Origin: Neofusicoccum parvum
Taxonomy: Eukaryota; Ascomycota; Dothideomycetes; Botryosphaeriales; Botryosphaeriaceae
Assembly: GCA_020912385.1 (NCBI GenBank)
Contig: CP087216.1
Location: 868,001 to 932,000, forward strand
Length of the DNA stretch: 64,000 bases
Direction: 5' to 3'
The position numbers and the translations under genes were made by a program. The notes under the pieces were generated by a model. It made no database searches and was not told where the DNA came from. It was given only the letters and a program-made list of their open reading frames with translations. Every line of letters begins with the position of its first letter. The stretch's first letter is position 1. This document shows, in pieces, positions 9,458-20,838 of this stretch.

Positions 9458-12239
9458 ATGTCCTCGCAAGGTCCCGCAGTCAGCGAGACCACGAATCTAA
9501 GGCCGTCATTTGCAAAGGTACGGTTTGCGCCGCTTTTCCTTCCCGCCGCGTTGCTTGCCCCGCCGACTCGCGCCGACGTCTCACTCTCTGCTCGAGATTT
9601 TCTGCCGGCCCCGCGCTCCAACGCCCCCGCGCCCCACTATCTTGCCGTGCCGCCCCGAACTGACAACCTGCAGGTCGCAGCTTCAGCTTACATGCCTCAT
9701 AATTCCAAAGACGTTGCGGCGGGCCATAAGGCTGCTCAAGGTCAGCAGGCGCCTGTCATTCTGCAGAAACCGTCAGAACTCCCGGAGGCGCAAATAGCGG
9801 ACAACCACATTGAAAATGGAGAAAAAGACGAGATCTCCAATCAGGAGCATGCTCCAGACACCAATGGCTCCTCCAAGGATGCCCACGCGCAGAATGGCGT
9901 AAGCTCGGACTCCAATGCCGAGCAATCGATGGACTCGGTAGGCGGCGCCGTGAAACCTGTGGTTGCTGATGATGATGCAACCCAGGTGTCCTCCTCCAAC
10001 AGCTCTGCAAAGCCACCGAGCGTGGATGGCAAGAGCGTCGCGTCTGGAACGACCTTCGCCCTTGATGAGAAGGAAAGTATTCGCCCAGACGATAGCGCGA
10101 GCATCCGCGCTGTCGAGGAAGATCGAGAAGACGTCTTCTCGCCTCCTGACTCTGTTGCCGCCGGATCCAGAGTCGGATCCGAGAACGGCATCGGTCGTGC
10201 CTTCCGCGATCAACTCAACGAGATCTCTGTCATGGGTGCATCGTCCCAGCGTGGGATTCTTCCCGGACGGAATGTCCACATAATGAGTAGCAGTGAAGTT
10301 GCTCAAGCCGCCTCTGGTCGTCCTGCGTCACTACCTCTTGGTGCCATTCAGGAAAACGACGGCACCTCTCAACCGCAGCCAGTGCCTGATGAGAAGCTCT
10401 TGGAAGCCTTGCAATCCCCCCGAGACAGACTGTTCGTTCTCAAGCTGGAGCAGGATGTGCTGGACTTCCTGAGAAACACAGCGTATGTGTCTTTTCACTC
10501 CCTGCTGCACAAAAGAAGCTAACACCCCGAAGCGAGAAAGAGTTAGACGTACCCAACTGCAATGCGTTCTACAGAATGCTTGCGCATCGATTCGCTGACT
10601 ATTATCTCCTCGGCCACGTTGTTGATCCAGTCACGAGCGCCGTGAAGATTACGAAGACTCCATACAGTCGAATGTAAGTTTCCTGCTCTATGTGCAAAAG
10701 ATCATTGGCTGACATGCTGCCAGGCCTCCGCCGCTTTCTAGTCTTCCCAGTTCCTTGTCCTCTGGCCCAGAAACACCTCCCATCATTGTGCCTGCTCGAA
10801 AGATCATGCGCCGAGGAGAGAGCGGTGGCACACCATCTGGAACTAACACAACGGCCAATTCTGAAGGTCCGTCGAAGACTACTTCAGAAGCTGGTGCTGA
10901 CAGTGGAAGTGATGCAGGCCAAGGACCCAGAAAGTTGACCAGAGAGGAGCGCGAGGCTAAATATAAAGAAGCCCGGCAGCGTATTTTCGGAAGTGCCGAA
11001 GATGGGGACCTCGGCGAGTCGACTAACAACAGTGAGAGCAAGGATATGTCACGGTCAAGTTCCGCTGCAGGAAAGAAAACCAAGAAGAAGAATCGAAACA
11101 ACGATGATGATGGATTTGAAGCAAGGTCCCAATTCAGTCCATACTATCCAGGACAGTACGGAGGCCCGGGTTATTCGGGCGATGCACCGCCCATGTATTA
11201 CGGACCGTATACCAACATGGTGCCGCCCTCGACAAACATGCCCCAAAACGGTTCGGCGCCGATGCAGTACAACAACGGCTATCCTGTCATGGTGCAGCAG
11301 GACCCTCAGCAGCAATTCGCTTGGCAGTATCAGCAGTTCGGGTCTCCCAACCAGACCATGAATGCTACTCCTTACGGAGCTCCAATGCCGATGAACTACG
11401 ACATCTCCCAGGACTTCCAGAGGATGTCTTTCCAGCCCGGAAATGGGTCAAACCAGACTCCGAAGATGTCTAACCCCACATTGGCTGGCTTCCCGGACGG
11501 TTACAATAGGCCGCAGTCGCAGGGTATGAACCAGCCATGGCCGATGTCAGGGCAGATGCCCTACCAGTTTGCCCAGCAAGGCTACAACGACCGGCCTATG
11601 TCGGCAGGTCAAAACCCTTATCCTTACGGACAGTTGCCCAATCCGCAGTTCGGCAACAACCGAAACCAGCATCCGCTCCCTGGAAGCTTCAACCGCCAGC
11701 AGTTCAACCCGCAAAGCCAGGCATTCGTGCCTAGCTTCGGGCCCGGACCTGGTATGCGTGGCGGAGGAGGCTTTGGCATGCCGGGTCAGTCGCCTCAGAT
11801 GGGAGTGGTTGCACCTAACATGGTTGGCTTTCCCAACTTCAACATGCCCATGCACCAGCAGCAGCCACCGCGTCCAAGTCAGCCGACATCTCAGCCGCAG
11901 TTCAACCGTCCGCCAGGAAACCCTACGTTCGTAAAGAACCCGGGTCAAGGTATGGCCCATCCTCTGCCGCAGCCGGTATCGGCTGCTCACAATCAAGGAC
12001 AGAGGTCAGCTTCGGGTGGCAGCCAGAGCAGCATCGCCAAATGGGGCACGCCAGCGCATCTCCCGCCCAAGCCCCCGCCGCCCGCTTCGATGCAGCCTAC
12101 CCAAAAGTTCGCGAATGTGCCGCCCAGCCGAGTTCCGTCTGGACCGTCGCCGCAGCAAAACCCCAATGGCACGTATCCGATCCCTAGCATAATGGGCTCT
12201 GGGGGAGGAGCAGGCAACGGGGCGCGTGCTGCGAAGTAG
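9458..12239 (+). CDS. R3H and SUZ domain RNA-binding protein (Rbs1/R3HDM-like)
   Basis: Four exons: 9458-9517, 9674-10482, 10533-10673 and 10724-12239; 841 residues. The R3H domain, a single-stranded nucleic-acid binder, spans about residues 265-335 and begins SPRDRLFVLKLEQDVLDFL; after the second intron come AEKELDVPNCNAFYRMLAHR and FADYYLLGH. A SUZ motif follows near residue 405 (LTREEREAKYKEARQRIFG) and a Lys-rich patch (KKTKKKNR). The last 350 residues are Gln/Pro/Met/Gly-rich and disordered. This layout matches R3HDM1/2 and yeast Rbs1. The N-terminal 250 residues are Ser/Asp/Glu-rich. Intron 1 (156 nt, GTACGG...CTGAC...CAG) is itself open in frame, so its retention would only add 52 residues. 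Introns 2 and 3 are 50 nt each and required for the reading frame. Confidence 0.88.
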
Positions 12240-12814
12240 AAGACCTCTATCCGCTCTTTGGGCCATCATCGCTTCGCATTTTCCGGAGGTGGTTGATGTC
12301 GGTGAGGGAGCTTGCTTACCAAAATCCTTTTCGGTTTGTGCGAGGCGTGAGGTCTGCTTATTTCGATTTCACGGCGAGGCGTCTAGATGTCGACCTGGTC
12401 TGTCGGCAATCATGGTCAATCGATGCATCTTCAAGGCGTAACGGCAGGATGGATAAATTTTCAAGGCCTGGATGATGTAAGGTTGGCGACGGGTCAAAAG
12501 TTGAGTCGTGGAGGGTTTCTTCAGTTGGTGGAGAGTGAACAGGGGTTATGCTTCTTAATTAGATAATTCACGACGGGTTTGCTATTACATGTAGAAAAAC
12601 GACTGCGAAGCTTCAGCTGTCAACGCGGTGAAAGTGCGCGATGCGGGTGAGCGATGTCGACATCCTGGCAGTGGTTTCGCGGGAGGCGGCGTACGGCAGG
12701 CGCAGCGGCCACTCACGCAGTCGCCGCGACGTCGACCAGAAAATCCCAAGGCGCTGCACATCGATCAGCATCCCGTTTCCCGCAGCACCACACCACCGCA
12801 ACCCATCGCCAGCC
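12240..12814. other. intergenic, R3H gene 3' end to uL3m start
   Basis: Holds the 3' UTR of the R3H gene and the promoter/leader of the uL3m gene. Reading frames in front of ATG 12815 are open but carry no family similarity. An AT-rich patch at 12540-12600 could mark the transcript end or the boundary between the genes. Confidence 0.45.
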
Positions 12815-14000
12815 ATGCCACCCAGACCACACGCCCGGCTGGGGCAATTAGCCCTGCCCATACGGCCCCGCCCGGCCGCCACGCCGCTCAATGCCTCCAC
12901 CAGCACCTCCACACCGCGCACAGCCGCCGCCGCACCACAATGCCTGCACCAGCACCAGCAGACCCGCGGCATCAGGTCCGTCGTCGCGCACCCCTCGCCC
13001 ACCGACCGCTTCAACCGCGGGCCCGGCCTGCCGGTCCTGGGCACCAGCCCGGCGGCCGCACTCGAGCGCAAGGCATACACGACGCCGCTGCGCACCGGCG
13101 CGCTCGCCACCAAGAAGGGCATGACGGCGCTGTACGACCCGGAGACGGGCGTGCGGACGCCCTGCACCGTGCTCCAGCTCGACCGCTGCCAGGTCGTCGC
13201 CCACAAGACGCGCGACCGCCACGGCTACTGGGCCGTCGCGCTCGGCGCCGGCTGGAAGCACCCGTCCAACGTGACGCGCCCGCTGCTCGGGCACTACGCC
13301 GCCCAGGGCGTGAGCCCCAAGCGGTGGGTGCGCGAGTTCAGGGTCAGGGACGAGAGGGGGCTGTTGGGCGTGGGTGAGGTCGTGGGCGCGGAGTGGTTCA
13401 AGGAGGGCCAGTTCGTGGATGCGAGGGCCGAGAGTAGGGGCATGGGGTTTGCAGGTGTAAGTGGACTTTTTTCTCCTTTTCTTTCTTTCCCCCCCCCCCC
13501 CCCCCCCCCCATTGGTCCCCTCTCTGCCGGATTTGTGGAAAATTGTGGTGTGCTGATGTGAATTTGGTCTTGATAGGGAATGAAGCGCTGGGGCTTTGGC
13601 GGTCAGCCCGCTTCCCATGGTCAGTCGCTCGCGCATCGTCTTATGGGTTCATCTGGTGGTTCGCAAGGCTCTGGTTCGAGAGTGTTGCCCGGTAAGCGCA
13701 TGGCTGGTCGTATGGGTGGCGAGCGTGTGACCGTACAGAACCTCAAGGTTCTCAAAGTTGATGCCGAGAATGGTCTCGTCGTTGTGAATGGTGCGTTCTC
13801 ATCTTCCACTCATTAGCTTAAAGTCTGGAGAGACGGTACGCAGTAATGCGTGTGCTGACTTGGATTTCGTAGGCGCCGTTGCTGGCCCTAAGGGTTGCGT
13901 TGTCCAGATCCAGGATGCGATCAAGAAGCCGTGGCCGGATGTCCCTCTCATCACCTCCACGAAGGGCACGGAGCCCGCTGCTGCTGCGGAAGCGGCATAG
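12815..14000 (+). CDS. MRPL9: mitochondrial large-subunit ribosomal protein uL3m
   Basis: Three exons: 12815-13456, 13577-13790 and 13873-14000; 327 residues. uL3 sits near the exit and peptidyl-transferase region of the large subunit. The L3 signatures are present in order: [38 protein letters not shown] joined across intron 1 to [15 protein letters not shown] (compare the bacterial L3 block GFAGTVKRW), [20 protein letters not shown], and a C-terminal [19 protein letters not shown] joined across intron 2. The first 60 residues are Arg/Pro/Ser/Thr-rich, as in a mitochondrial targeting peptide, and LATKKGMT confirms L3. The start at 12815 was chosen because the upstream frame has no similarity. 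Intron 1 (120 nt) carries a run of 22 C at 13489-13510. Intron 2 is 82 nt. Confidence 0.95.
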
Positions 14001-15485
14001 AAAGTGGAAAAGAGATGTAATTGGTGTGGTCGACACTTTCTGTAAAAACCAGATTCTGTATGATTAAAAACATTCGGCATACATGTGCCAGCAACCAAAA
14101 ATGGGGAACATGAACGCAGGTTTCATAGGGTGTTGAGTTCTCAAGTGGTTCAAGAACTCGTAGCAGATCAGAAATATAAGGAATCACCAGCAATGTCCTC
14201 GTTTTTGGCTGGTTATCCAAAAGACGGTAGAAGCAATACACAATCCGAACAGAGAAGACCACCACGAACATGATCCGCGCGCCTCTGCTCTTTCCAGACC
14301 GCCCACTCAATTCATCCATGCATTCACTCACACTACCCTTTCCTCATGCCAGCTCGACATCTCCTACCAGACCCACCCTCCTGTACCCATCTTTAGCAGC
14401 GCTGTGACACACCTCCTCCACCCAACACACCCCGCCTATAAAAGCCCCACTCATCTATTATCCCAACCGCTCCTTCCTCACAACACCACCCTCCAGCGCC
14501 TACCCAGTCCCTCTCACCTCTTCTGTACGAATTAACTCAGCTTGTTCATGGATACGACTGTGGTTGGTGAAGGAGGAAGAGTGCACTTGGCTGGTTTGGT
14601 GTGGTTTTAACTATCGTTGTTTGATTTCCGCTCAGATGAGGATGACGGCGTCTAAGCACGGAGGTGTGCGTTAATTAGTTTGTTGTCGCTATATTCCGGC
14701 GGGTGAGAGGACAAAATAGCAGCATTATCGTCAAACGATGACACGTCTCATTGGTAGTGGTTGATGTGAATGCCCCTCTATGGGGAGAAGTATCTTTTTT
14801 AGTATTAGTGTGGGAAGCCAACTATGAATCATTTAGTTAGCGTAAAGAGTGCCGAGGATACATGTGCATAGGAAACAAAGTTGTAAGGCATTTCTTAGTG
14901 TTCAAAATACTGGAGCAATAATATTTGAAGTAGCATAGTAGCTGGGTATTAATACTGTTTTGTTTGGCCCACCAGTCCATCAGCCCATTTCCTGACTCTT
15001 ATCCTTTCCCGAAAGTGACATTTTCATGTTAATTGGCGCCGGAACGCCTCGAAAAAGTTGTGAGAACGTCTGAGAGAAAGAAGAAGCCTAGTGAAAACCA
15101 TATAGCTGCAACATTGCCTTATGAAAGAAGTTCTGATTCGTGATCCCCGCTCCCGAAAGCTAAAGTCGTGACGACATGTAGCGATAATTGATGCCAAGTC
15201 TACTATTCCGCATGCCTGAGGTCCGTGCATTATGCTTGGCAACTGTGCTGGTTGTAGCCAAGACGCTCGATGCGTTCAAATGTCGGTTGTGGTGGGTGGA
15301 TGGTTCGACATCGTCAATAAATAGGGAGGCCTAACAGCGCGTGCGCCGATCTCTTCCCATTGGCATACGCCGTTGGGTAGTTGGGGTCCTAGAATTGCGG
15401 GATTGGTTAGGCGAAAATAATGCCATGAAAGGTGAGCCAAGTCCTGTTATGTCGCGAGCCGACCACATCATGATGACTCGAACTC
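14001..15485. other. convergent intergenic region with an isolated TATA box
   Basis: About 1.5 kb between the ends of the uL3m (+) and SWIM-RING (-) genes. The only notable element is a + strand TATA box (TATAAAAG, 14437-14444) followed by CT-rich sequence and ATGs with very short frames (14548-14610). The rest is mixed and AT-leaning, with no supported ORF. Confidence 0.5.
14437..14444 (+). promoter_or_regulatory. TATA box without an obvious gene
   Basis: TATAAAAG is followed about 35-80 nt downstream by a C/T-rich stretch, the usual layout of a fungal transcription start. The first ATG (14548) opens a frame of only 20 codons. It could drive a non-coding or tiny coding transcript, or be chance. 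Confidence 0.35.
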
Positions 15486-16748
15486 TTAGTCGTCGTAGTA
15501 GAACTCGCGACCAAAGCCACGCCAAGATGAGTCAATATTGCCGCGTCGGGCTTCTTGGCGGACCCAGAATGAGTGGTAGGTGGAGTAGTCTTTGGAGGGT
15601 TTGTCAGTGAGAAAATGTCTAACAACAATATCATCGAGTAGAAGAGTCCTACCTCGTTCACCAGAAAGTCCAAGCTGGGAGGCAACATTAACGTAACCGT
15701 CGGCATTCTTCGTGCCCGCCTTCGTGATATTCTTCACCATCTCTTCATCACCAGCCCAAGGGGAGCGGCAGTAGGGGCAAGTCACGTTCCGGTTGCCCTT
15801 GGTGGCAGCCCATTGCTCGAAGCACGCCTTGTGAACGTTGTTACCGCAGGCGGCCTTGCAGTACACGATCTCTTCGCTGCCAGGTTCGAAGTCTTCGCAG
15901 CAGATAGGACAATCGCCTTCAATGGGCTTGCGCTTGCCATCCTTCTCGCCAGACTCCTCGGATGGAATCGGCGGTGCCTTGGAGAAGATCTCCTGGAGCT
16001 CGGACGAAATGAAAGCCAGCTGGTACTGCAGGTGCTCGGGGGCCTTGAGCACACGTATGAGAACCTGGGCCGGTGTCAGCTGGTAACACCGCTGATTCAA
16101 ATCTGGGGGCAGCGTACGTAGATGATGTGCTTGCATTGATTGCCCTTTTTGGCATGAGGGCACGTGCAGCTGGGCACCTGCGAGATGTTGACCGTGTAGA
16201 TGTTGCCGGTCGTTCCGGCAATTTCGACATTCTCCTCTGGGCATGCATCTGTACCTCCACGAGCGCGGTCGATAACGAACATGCTGTAGATCGGTATTAA
16301 TTGGGGAAATCATGCGCGTCTGCCTACGTGAGTGCTGCTCACCGTTGAGTCAGTGCTCTGTCCTTCACGGCGAAGAACGCCTGAGGAGGCTTGTCGCGGA
16401 AGCTGCGGGATCGTCAGCTGCACTACGTCATTGGTAGAGTTTGGCGTTGAGATCTTGCCGCTTCAGCCGCTTCTCAATCGTCGTTGCCGGCGCCTTTCCC
16501 TTGGCTTTCCCGGCCTGCTTAGCAGGCCTCGAAAGTGCGGAGCCATCTGTGCCATCTTCCAGGGCCGAAGCTGCCCTTGCGACTGCCTTGCTGCGGCGCT
16601 TCTGGGGTGGAGCTTCGAGGACTGCATTCGGCTGGTCTTCGGCGTACGAGACGGGCTTGCGTTTGCGCCCACTTGTGCGTGGCTGTGACAGCTGTTGCGC
16701 AGGCGTCGCCACACCGCTCATGCCGGCGGTGGGGTCGGGTGCGCCCAT
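15486..16748 (-). CDS. SWIM and RING zinc-finger protein (putative E3 ligase)
   Basis: Five exons on the minus strand: 16748-16459, 16402-16343, 16283-16118, 16064-15653 and 15589-15486; 343 residues. Order of domains: basic, disordered N-terminus; FRDKPPQAFFAVKDRALTQR; a SWIM zinc finger CTCPHAKKGNQCKH (CxC-x8-CxH); VLKAPEHLQYQLAFISSEL; then a RING-type finger opening with CPICCEDFEPG and closing with CPYCRSPW, with Cys/His ligands between. SWIM plus RING proteins of this type are predicted ubiquitin ligases. Intron 1 appears to be a GC-AG intron (16458-16403): without it the conserved KR-FRDKPPQ junction is lost and the frame closes. Intron 4 (63 nt) is open in frame, so its retention would be silent as to frame. 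The start at 16748 has a good context (ACTATGG). Confidence 0.88.
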
Positions 16749-17471
16749 AGTGGTATTTTTGGTGTGGTGTCTCGTGTACAAGGCGAAGGCTGATGACGCG
16801 GCAAGAGTGAGGTGAGCCGGAGCGATGAAGTGGCGGGTGGAGGTCGTGGAGGCGCGCGTGGAGTCCGAGGGGGCGTTTTTAGGTTATCGATAAGGGCGGC
16901 AAGCAAAAGTTTCGCCAAAGCTTCCTGCCGCTTGGGGCGAGCAAGGCGCGTCCGCACGTGACGCACTCCGAAGCTTGAATTATCTTCTCCAGTTTCCTGT
17001 CTGCGGCGGCGGGATGTGCTGAAAGGGGGCTCGTGGGGCCCCCTTTGTGACCCAACCTCTGCTGATCCGTGTGAGACACATTCCAGCCGACAATTCGTGT
17101 TCCCCCTTGGCGAACCCCGGCTCAGGTCGTGCCATGTTTTGAGGCGCACCGCCGCCCCGTAGCGAAGCGTGCACGCCGTCCCTGATCGTCCGACATCATT
17201 TAAGTGGGCTCTCGATCTGCATTGCATCTGAAAATCAACTCTGCGCGCATTAATAATCTGTTATTTGCAGGTTCTACCTAAAAATTAGAAGAGGTTGGTG
17301 GTGACCAGTTGATCTAGTGTGCTCTAAACCCGAAAACAGCCAAGAGGATGATGCCTGAGACCCATAACGCCCGCTCCAGTGCCCAACGCTTTTTCGCAAA
17401 ACCCGATTGATTGCCGGCTCTTGAGAGTGGCTGGACGCTATGCAAATTTGAAATTCGTTACCGCGTGAGAT
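16749..17471. other. intergenic, SWIM-RING promoter and SUR7 gene 3' end
   Basis: Upstream region of the minus-strand SWIM-RING gene and 3' flank of the minus-strand SUR7 gene. No ORF with similarity to a known family was seen. The part near 17240-17330 is AT-richer and probably holds the transcript end of one of the neighbours. Confidence 0.45.
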
Positions 17472-18572
17472 TTATGCCTTGTTTCGGCCAAACCCAAACC
17501 GCTGCCGCAGCGTCTGCTTCTCCGGGTCACCGTCCGGCGGCATCGTGTACGCCTTCTTGCTGCCCCACTTCCTGCCTGTCTGCACATCTCTCCGGCTGGC
17601 GCAGCAGCAGCAGAGACCCGACTGAATGATGAAGGCGATAAGAATGCAGCCGGCAGAGGTCCACATGAAACCGAACATCTGGGCGCCGATGATTGCGCCG
17701 ATGTTGAGGTCTTCGACCTGGGTGAGCGCGACCTTGAAAACGATGAAGATGGCCGTAGCGATAATGCAGGCCACGAAAATGCAAATAAGCGTGAGGAAGG
17801 AGAGGATGGCGATCGGTGCTGCGGCCCATCTTGTGTAGACAGCAAGAGGAGTGAGGAAAATGAGCACCGTTGAAACGCAGGTTCCCGTCAGGAACAATCC
17901 AAACATCCATTGGGAGGCGATCTTAAGGATGTCGAGATATGTCAAAGCTTCCTCAGGAATAGCGACTGTGAAGTGTTATTAGTAACAGGATATGGGGTGG
18001 CGGATGGGCGGGGATCACATACTCGTTGCACCTGCAAACAACTCATTGAGCAGGATCTCAACGGGATTGAACCAATAGAGAGTCTCAGGCTTCGAGCAAA
18101 AGGTGACGCCCTCGTTGACGTAGCCTTCGCAAAAACCCCAGAGGCCGACCTGGTAGAAATCGTGCAGACCCAGAGTCTGGGCTATGCTGTTGAGGAGCAC
18201 GGCATTGGGAATCGAGGTCGGCACGATGTGGCTGAGATCGAGCTTCATGAACCAGGTGTCGCGGAGAACAGGCTTGTTGTAGGTGTTGCCGATCTCGACG
18301 AGCAGGAGAAATAGGGCGGACAGGAAGAAGAAAAATGACGATATGACGGCAAATATTTTTCGTGTGCGGGTGGCCCGTTTCACTTGTTTCTTCGAGAGCG
18401 TGGTGTTGGAACGCTTCAGGCCGCCGCCGGGTGCTGTGTTCCAGGGCGTTTCCTCGAACGTGGGCCGGCGCGGAGCATCCTGGCTGGCGGTCACGGTGGG
18501 CGAGGTCCTGCCAGAGGCACCGGCCCGGTTGGAGCGAGTGGACGGCTCGCGGGAGGGGTGGGAGGACGGCAT
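17472..18572 (-). CDS. SUR7/PalI family plasma-membrane protein
   Basis: Two exons: 18572-18023 and 17965-17472 (intron 57 nt); 347 residues. The protein has a Ser/Pro/Arg-rich cytosolic N-terminus, then four predicted membrane segments: IFAVISSFFFFLSALFLLLV (about residues 73-93), WMFGLFLTGTCVSTVLIFL, PIAILSFLTLICIFVACII and SAGCILIAFIIQSGLCCCC. The extracellular loop carries the claudin-like signature VGLWGFCEG...CSKPETLYWF. This fits the fungal SUR7 family, which includes eisosome proteins and pH-sensor partners such as PalI. The cytosolic C-terminus after the Cys cluster ends in a basic tail (RQRFGFGRNKA). It is divergent from the PLC-like gene. Confidence 0.85.
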
Positions 18573-19318
18573 GGTGAGGCCGTGTGGTGGAGGAGGGGAA
18601 GACGAGAGAAAGCTCTGTTATCTTCGGGCCAGAAAGACAAACAGCAGCTGGGTGGACGGACGGGCCGGGGCTGAGCGCCGCTGGTGGAAAGGACCGACAT
18701 TATGAGACGGGCGGGCAGGTCAGCGTGCTATGATCTCAGGCGGGTGTTTGCTACGCGTCAGGGCAGCTGCGCCCGCGGGCAGCGCCTGCAGGCCGGCGTT
18801 GATGCAAGAGGCGTAAAGCGGGTCCCCGGCACCCTGGCGGCTTGCCATTGGCGGCGATCGGGCGCCGCCACGAAACAGCCTCCCTGCGATGCGCGCGCGC
18901 CAGGCAACCTACGGCTGCCCATCCCAGCCGGCCAGACCGCGAGCAGCCCCGTCTTCGGCGCGCACGCAGTCCGTGGATATGTCAGAGCAGCACGCTGGCA
19001 CGCGCCCGGCGCTGGCTAGCCACGCGCCTAAGCTGCCGGACCGCCGTCGTGGTGCCGGGCGCAGCGGTCATCCCTCCTGGCTGGCCCTGCACGCCCGCGG
19101 TTCTTGCCTGCTATTTACTGCGTCTCAGACGTCATCTGCGCCCTGCAGGTCTCGCTGTTGTCGCCCCAGCTGCGCGCTCTTTTCTTCACCGCCCGGGTCC
19201 CATGCGCCACTTCTCCCCGTGAACTGTCTTGGCTCGCCCCGACTGTCTCTGCTCTCTCCCCAGTCGAGCTCCCCGTCCTCTCCACCTCCCGCCCGCACTT
19301 GCTGCTGATCGAGCCAGC
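18573..19318. promoter_or_regulatory. divergent promoter, SUR7 gene / PLC-like gene
   Basis: 746 bp between two outward-facing start codons. The right half is markedly C/T-rich (about 19140-19310), fitting a transcription start and leader for the + gene. No convincing TATA box or ORF. Confidence 0.5.
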
Positions 19319-20838
19319 ATGCGCCTTTCCTCCCTCTGGCTCGCCGGTTTGGCGGCCGCCGGCGTCCTCGCTGCAGACGACGACTCCAGCTCTTCCTCTG
19401 CCAACACCATCGTCCTGACCGGCACTAACTCGAGGGCCACCGCGACCGTCCCCACCGGAACCTACATCTCCTACGAATCTACGGTCCGAGTGAGCACCGG
19501 AAACGACGGCGATGGCACCAGCACCAAGACTCCCACCGCAGGAGCCACCTCCGAGCCAAGCACGAGCGAAGAGAAAACCGTCACGGTCAAGACGCAGCAC
19601 ACTATCACTTTGCTGACTGGAGGCGACGGAACCCGAACATACACTGGCGGCCCTCTTACTCCCATGCCTGCCAACTCTACCGGGGCCACCACCACCAGCA
19701 GCTCAGCTGCTCCAACCAACACCCAGCCCTGCAACGGCTACACGGAATTGTGTGCTCGGAAGTACTCAAATGTCACCGAAGTCTGCGCCCACAACTCGCC
19801 TTTCGCTGTCAAGAACAACGCCGCAAGTAACCAGGACTACGACGTGACTACCCAGCTTAATGATGGCATTCGAATGCGTAGGTGGCTATTCATCCCACTG
19901 GACATGACCTGGTACTGATTCGATACAGTTCAAGCACAAGCCCACTACAACGGCACTGGGCAGTTTAATCTGTGCCACACGTCATGCGACATTCTTAACG
20001 CTGGCACCTTGGAAAACTATCTCAAGACAGTGGCAAGCTGGGTACAGCAGCATCCGTATGACATTGTCACGATCCTCATCGGAAACGCCGACTATGTCAC
20101 TGCGACTAACTTCACCACTCCCATTGAGAACTCCGGCCTAAAACCCTACCTGTACGAGCCGTCGGTGATTCCAATGGCTGTTGATGACTGGCCAACCTAC
20201 ACCGAGATGATTCTTACCTCCAAGCGTGTCGTCATGTTTCTGGATTACCAAGCCAACCAAACAGCGGTGCCGTACCTTCTGGATGAGTTCAGCCAGCTGT
20301 GGGAGACGCCCTTCGACCCGACAGACCAGGCCTTCCCTTGTACCGCGCAGCGCCCGCCGGACCTACCCGACGATCAGGCTAAGCAGCGGATGTATATGAT
20401 CAATCACAACCTCAACGCGGACATCTCCATCCTTGGCACCTCGATCCTCGTGCCAAACACGGTCAACCTGACTCTCACAAACGCCAATACCACCGAGTAC
20501 GGCGCCCTGGGCTTGTCCGTCAATCAATGCTCCAGTAAGTTTTCCCCTGCGGCTCAAACATGAAACTTAAGGCTGCACCCGAGTACTTGAAACGCGGCAG
20601 GGGCGCTAACCTTGTCACAGACATGTGGGGCAGACCTCCGAACCGTCTCAATGTCGATTATTATAATACCGGCAACTTCAACGGAAGCGTCTTCGCCGCC
20701 GCCGCTGCTGCCAACAATGTCACTTACAACGGCAAGTGTTGTGGTCTCGATAGCACTTCGGATGCTGTTACGGATTCGGCCGCCCGACCGCTCCTCGCTC
20801 TTGCTATCTCCGTCTTCGTCGGGGTGGCCCTTTTGTAA
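19319..20838 (+). CDS. GPI-anchored PLC-like phosphodiesterase
   Basis: Three exons: 19319-19877, 19929-20534 and 20621-20838; 460 residues. The N-terminus is a signal peptide (MRLSSLWLAGLAAAGVLAAD), then a Ser/Thr-rich stalk. The catalytic TIM barrel belongs to the PLC-like phosphodiesterase superfamily: CAHNSPFAV holds the first catalytic His, LNDGIRMLQAQ is joined across intron 1, LCHTSCDILNAG holds the second His, and then come VASWVQQHPYDIVTILIGN and VVMFLDYQAN. The C-terminus is a hydrophobic tail without a following charge (PLLALAISVFVGVALL), the pattern of a GPI-attachment signal. It is therefore a probable cell-surface hydrolase whose substrate is unknown. Introns are 51 and 86 nt. 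Several NxT/NxS sites support secretion. Confidence 0.88.

Noticed and set aside
8595..9663. Two 282-codon frames on opposite strands across the zinc-knuckle/R3H promoter
   Set aside because: Low-complexity Arg/Ala/Pro products that overlap verified first exons of the two flanking genes.
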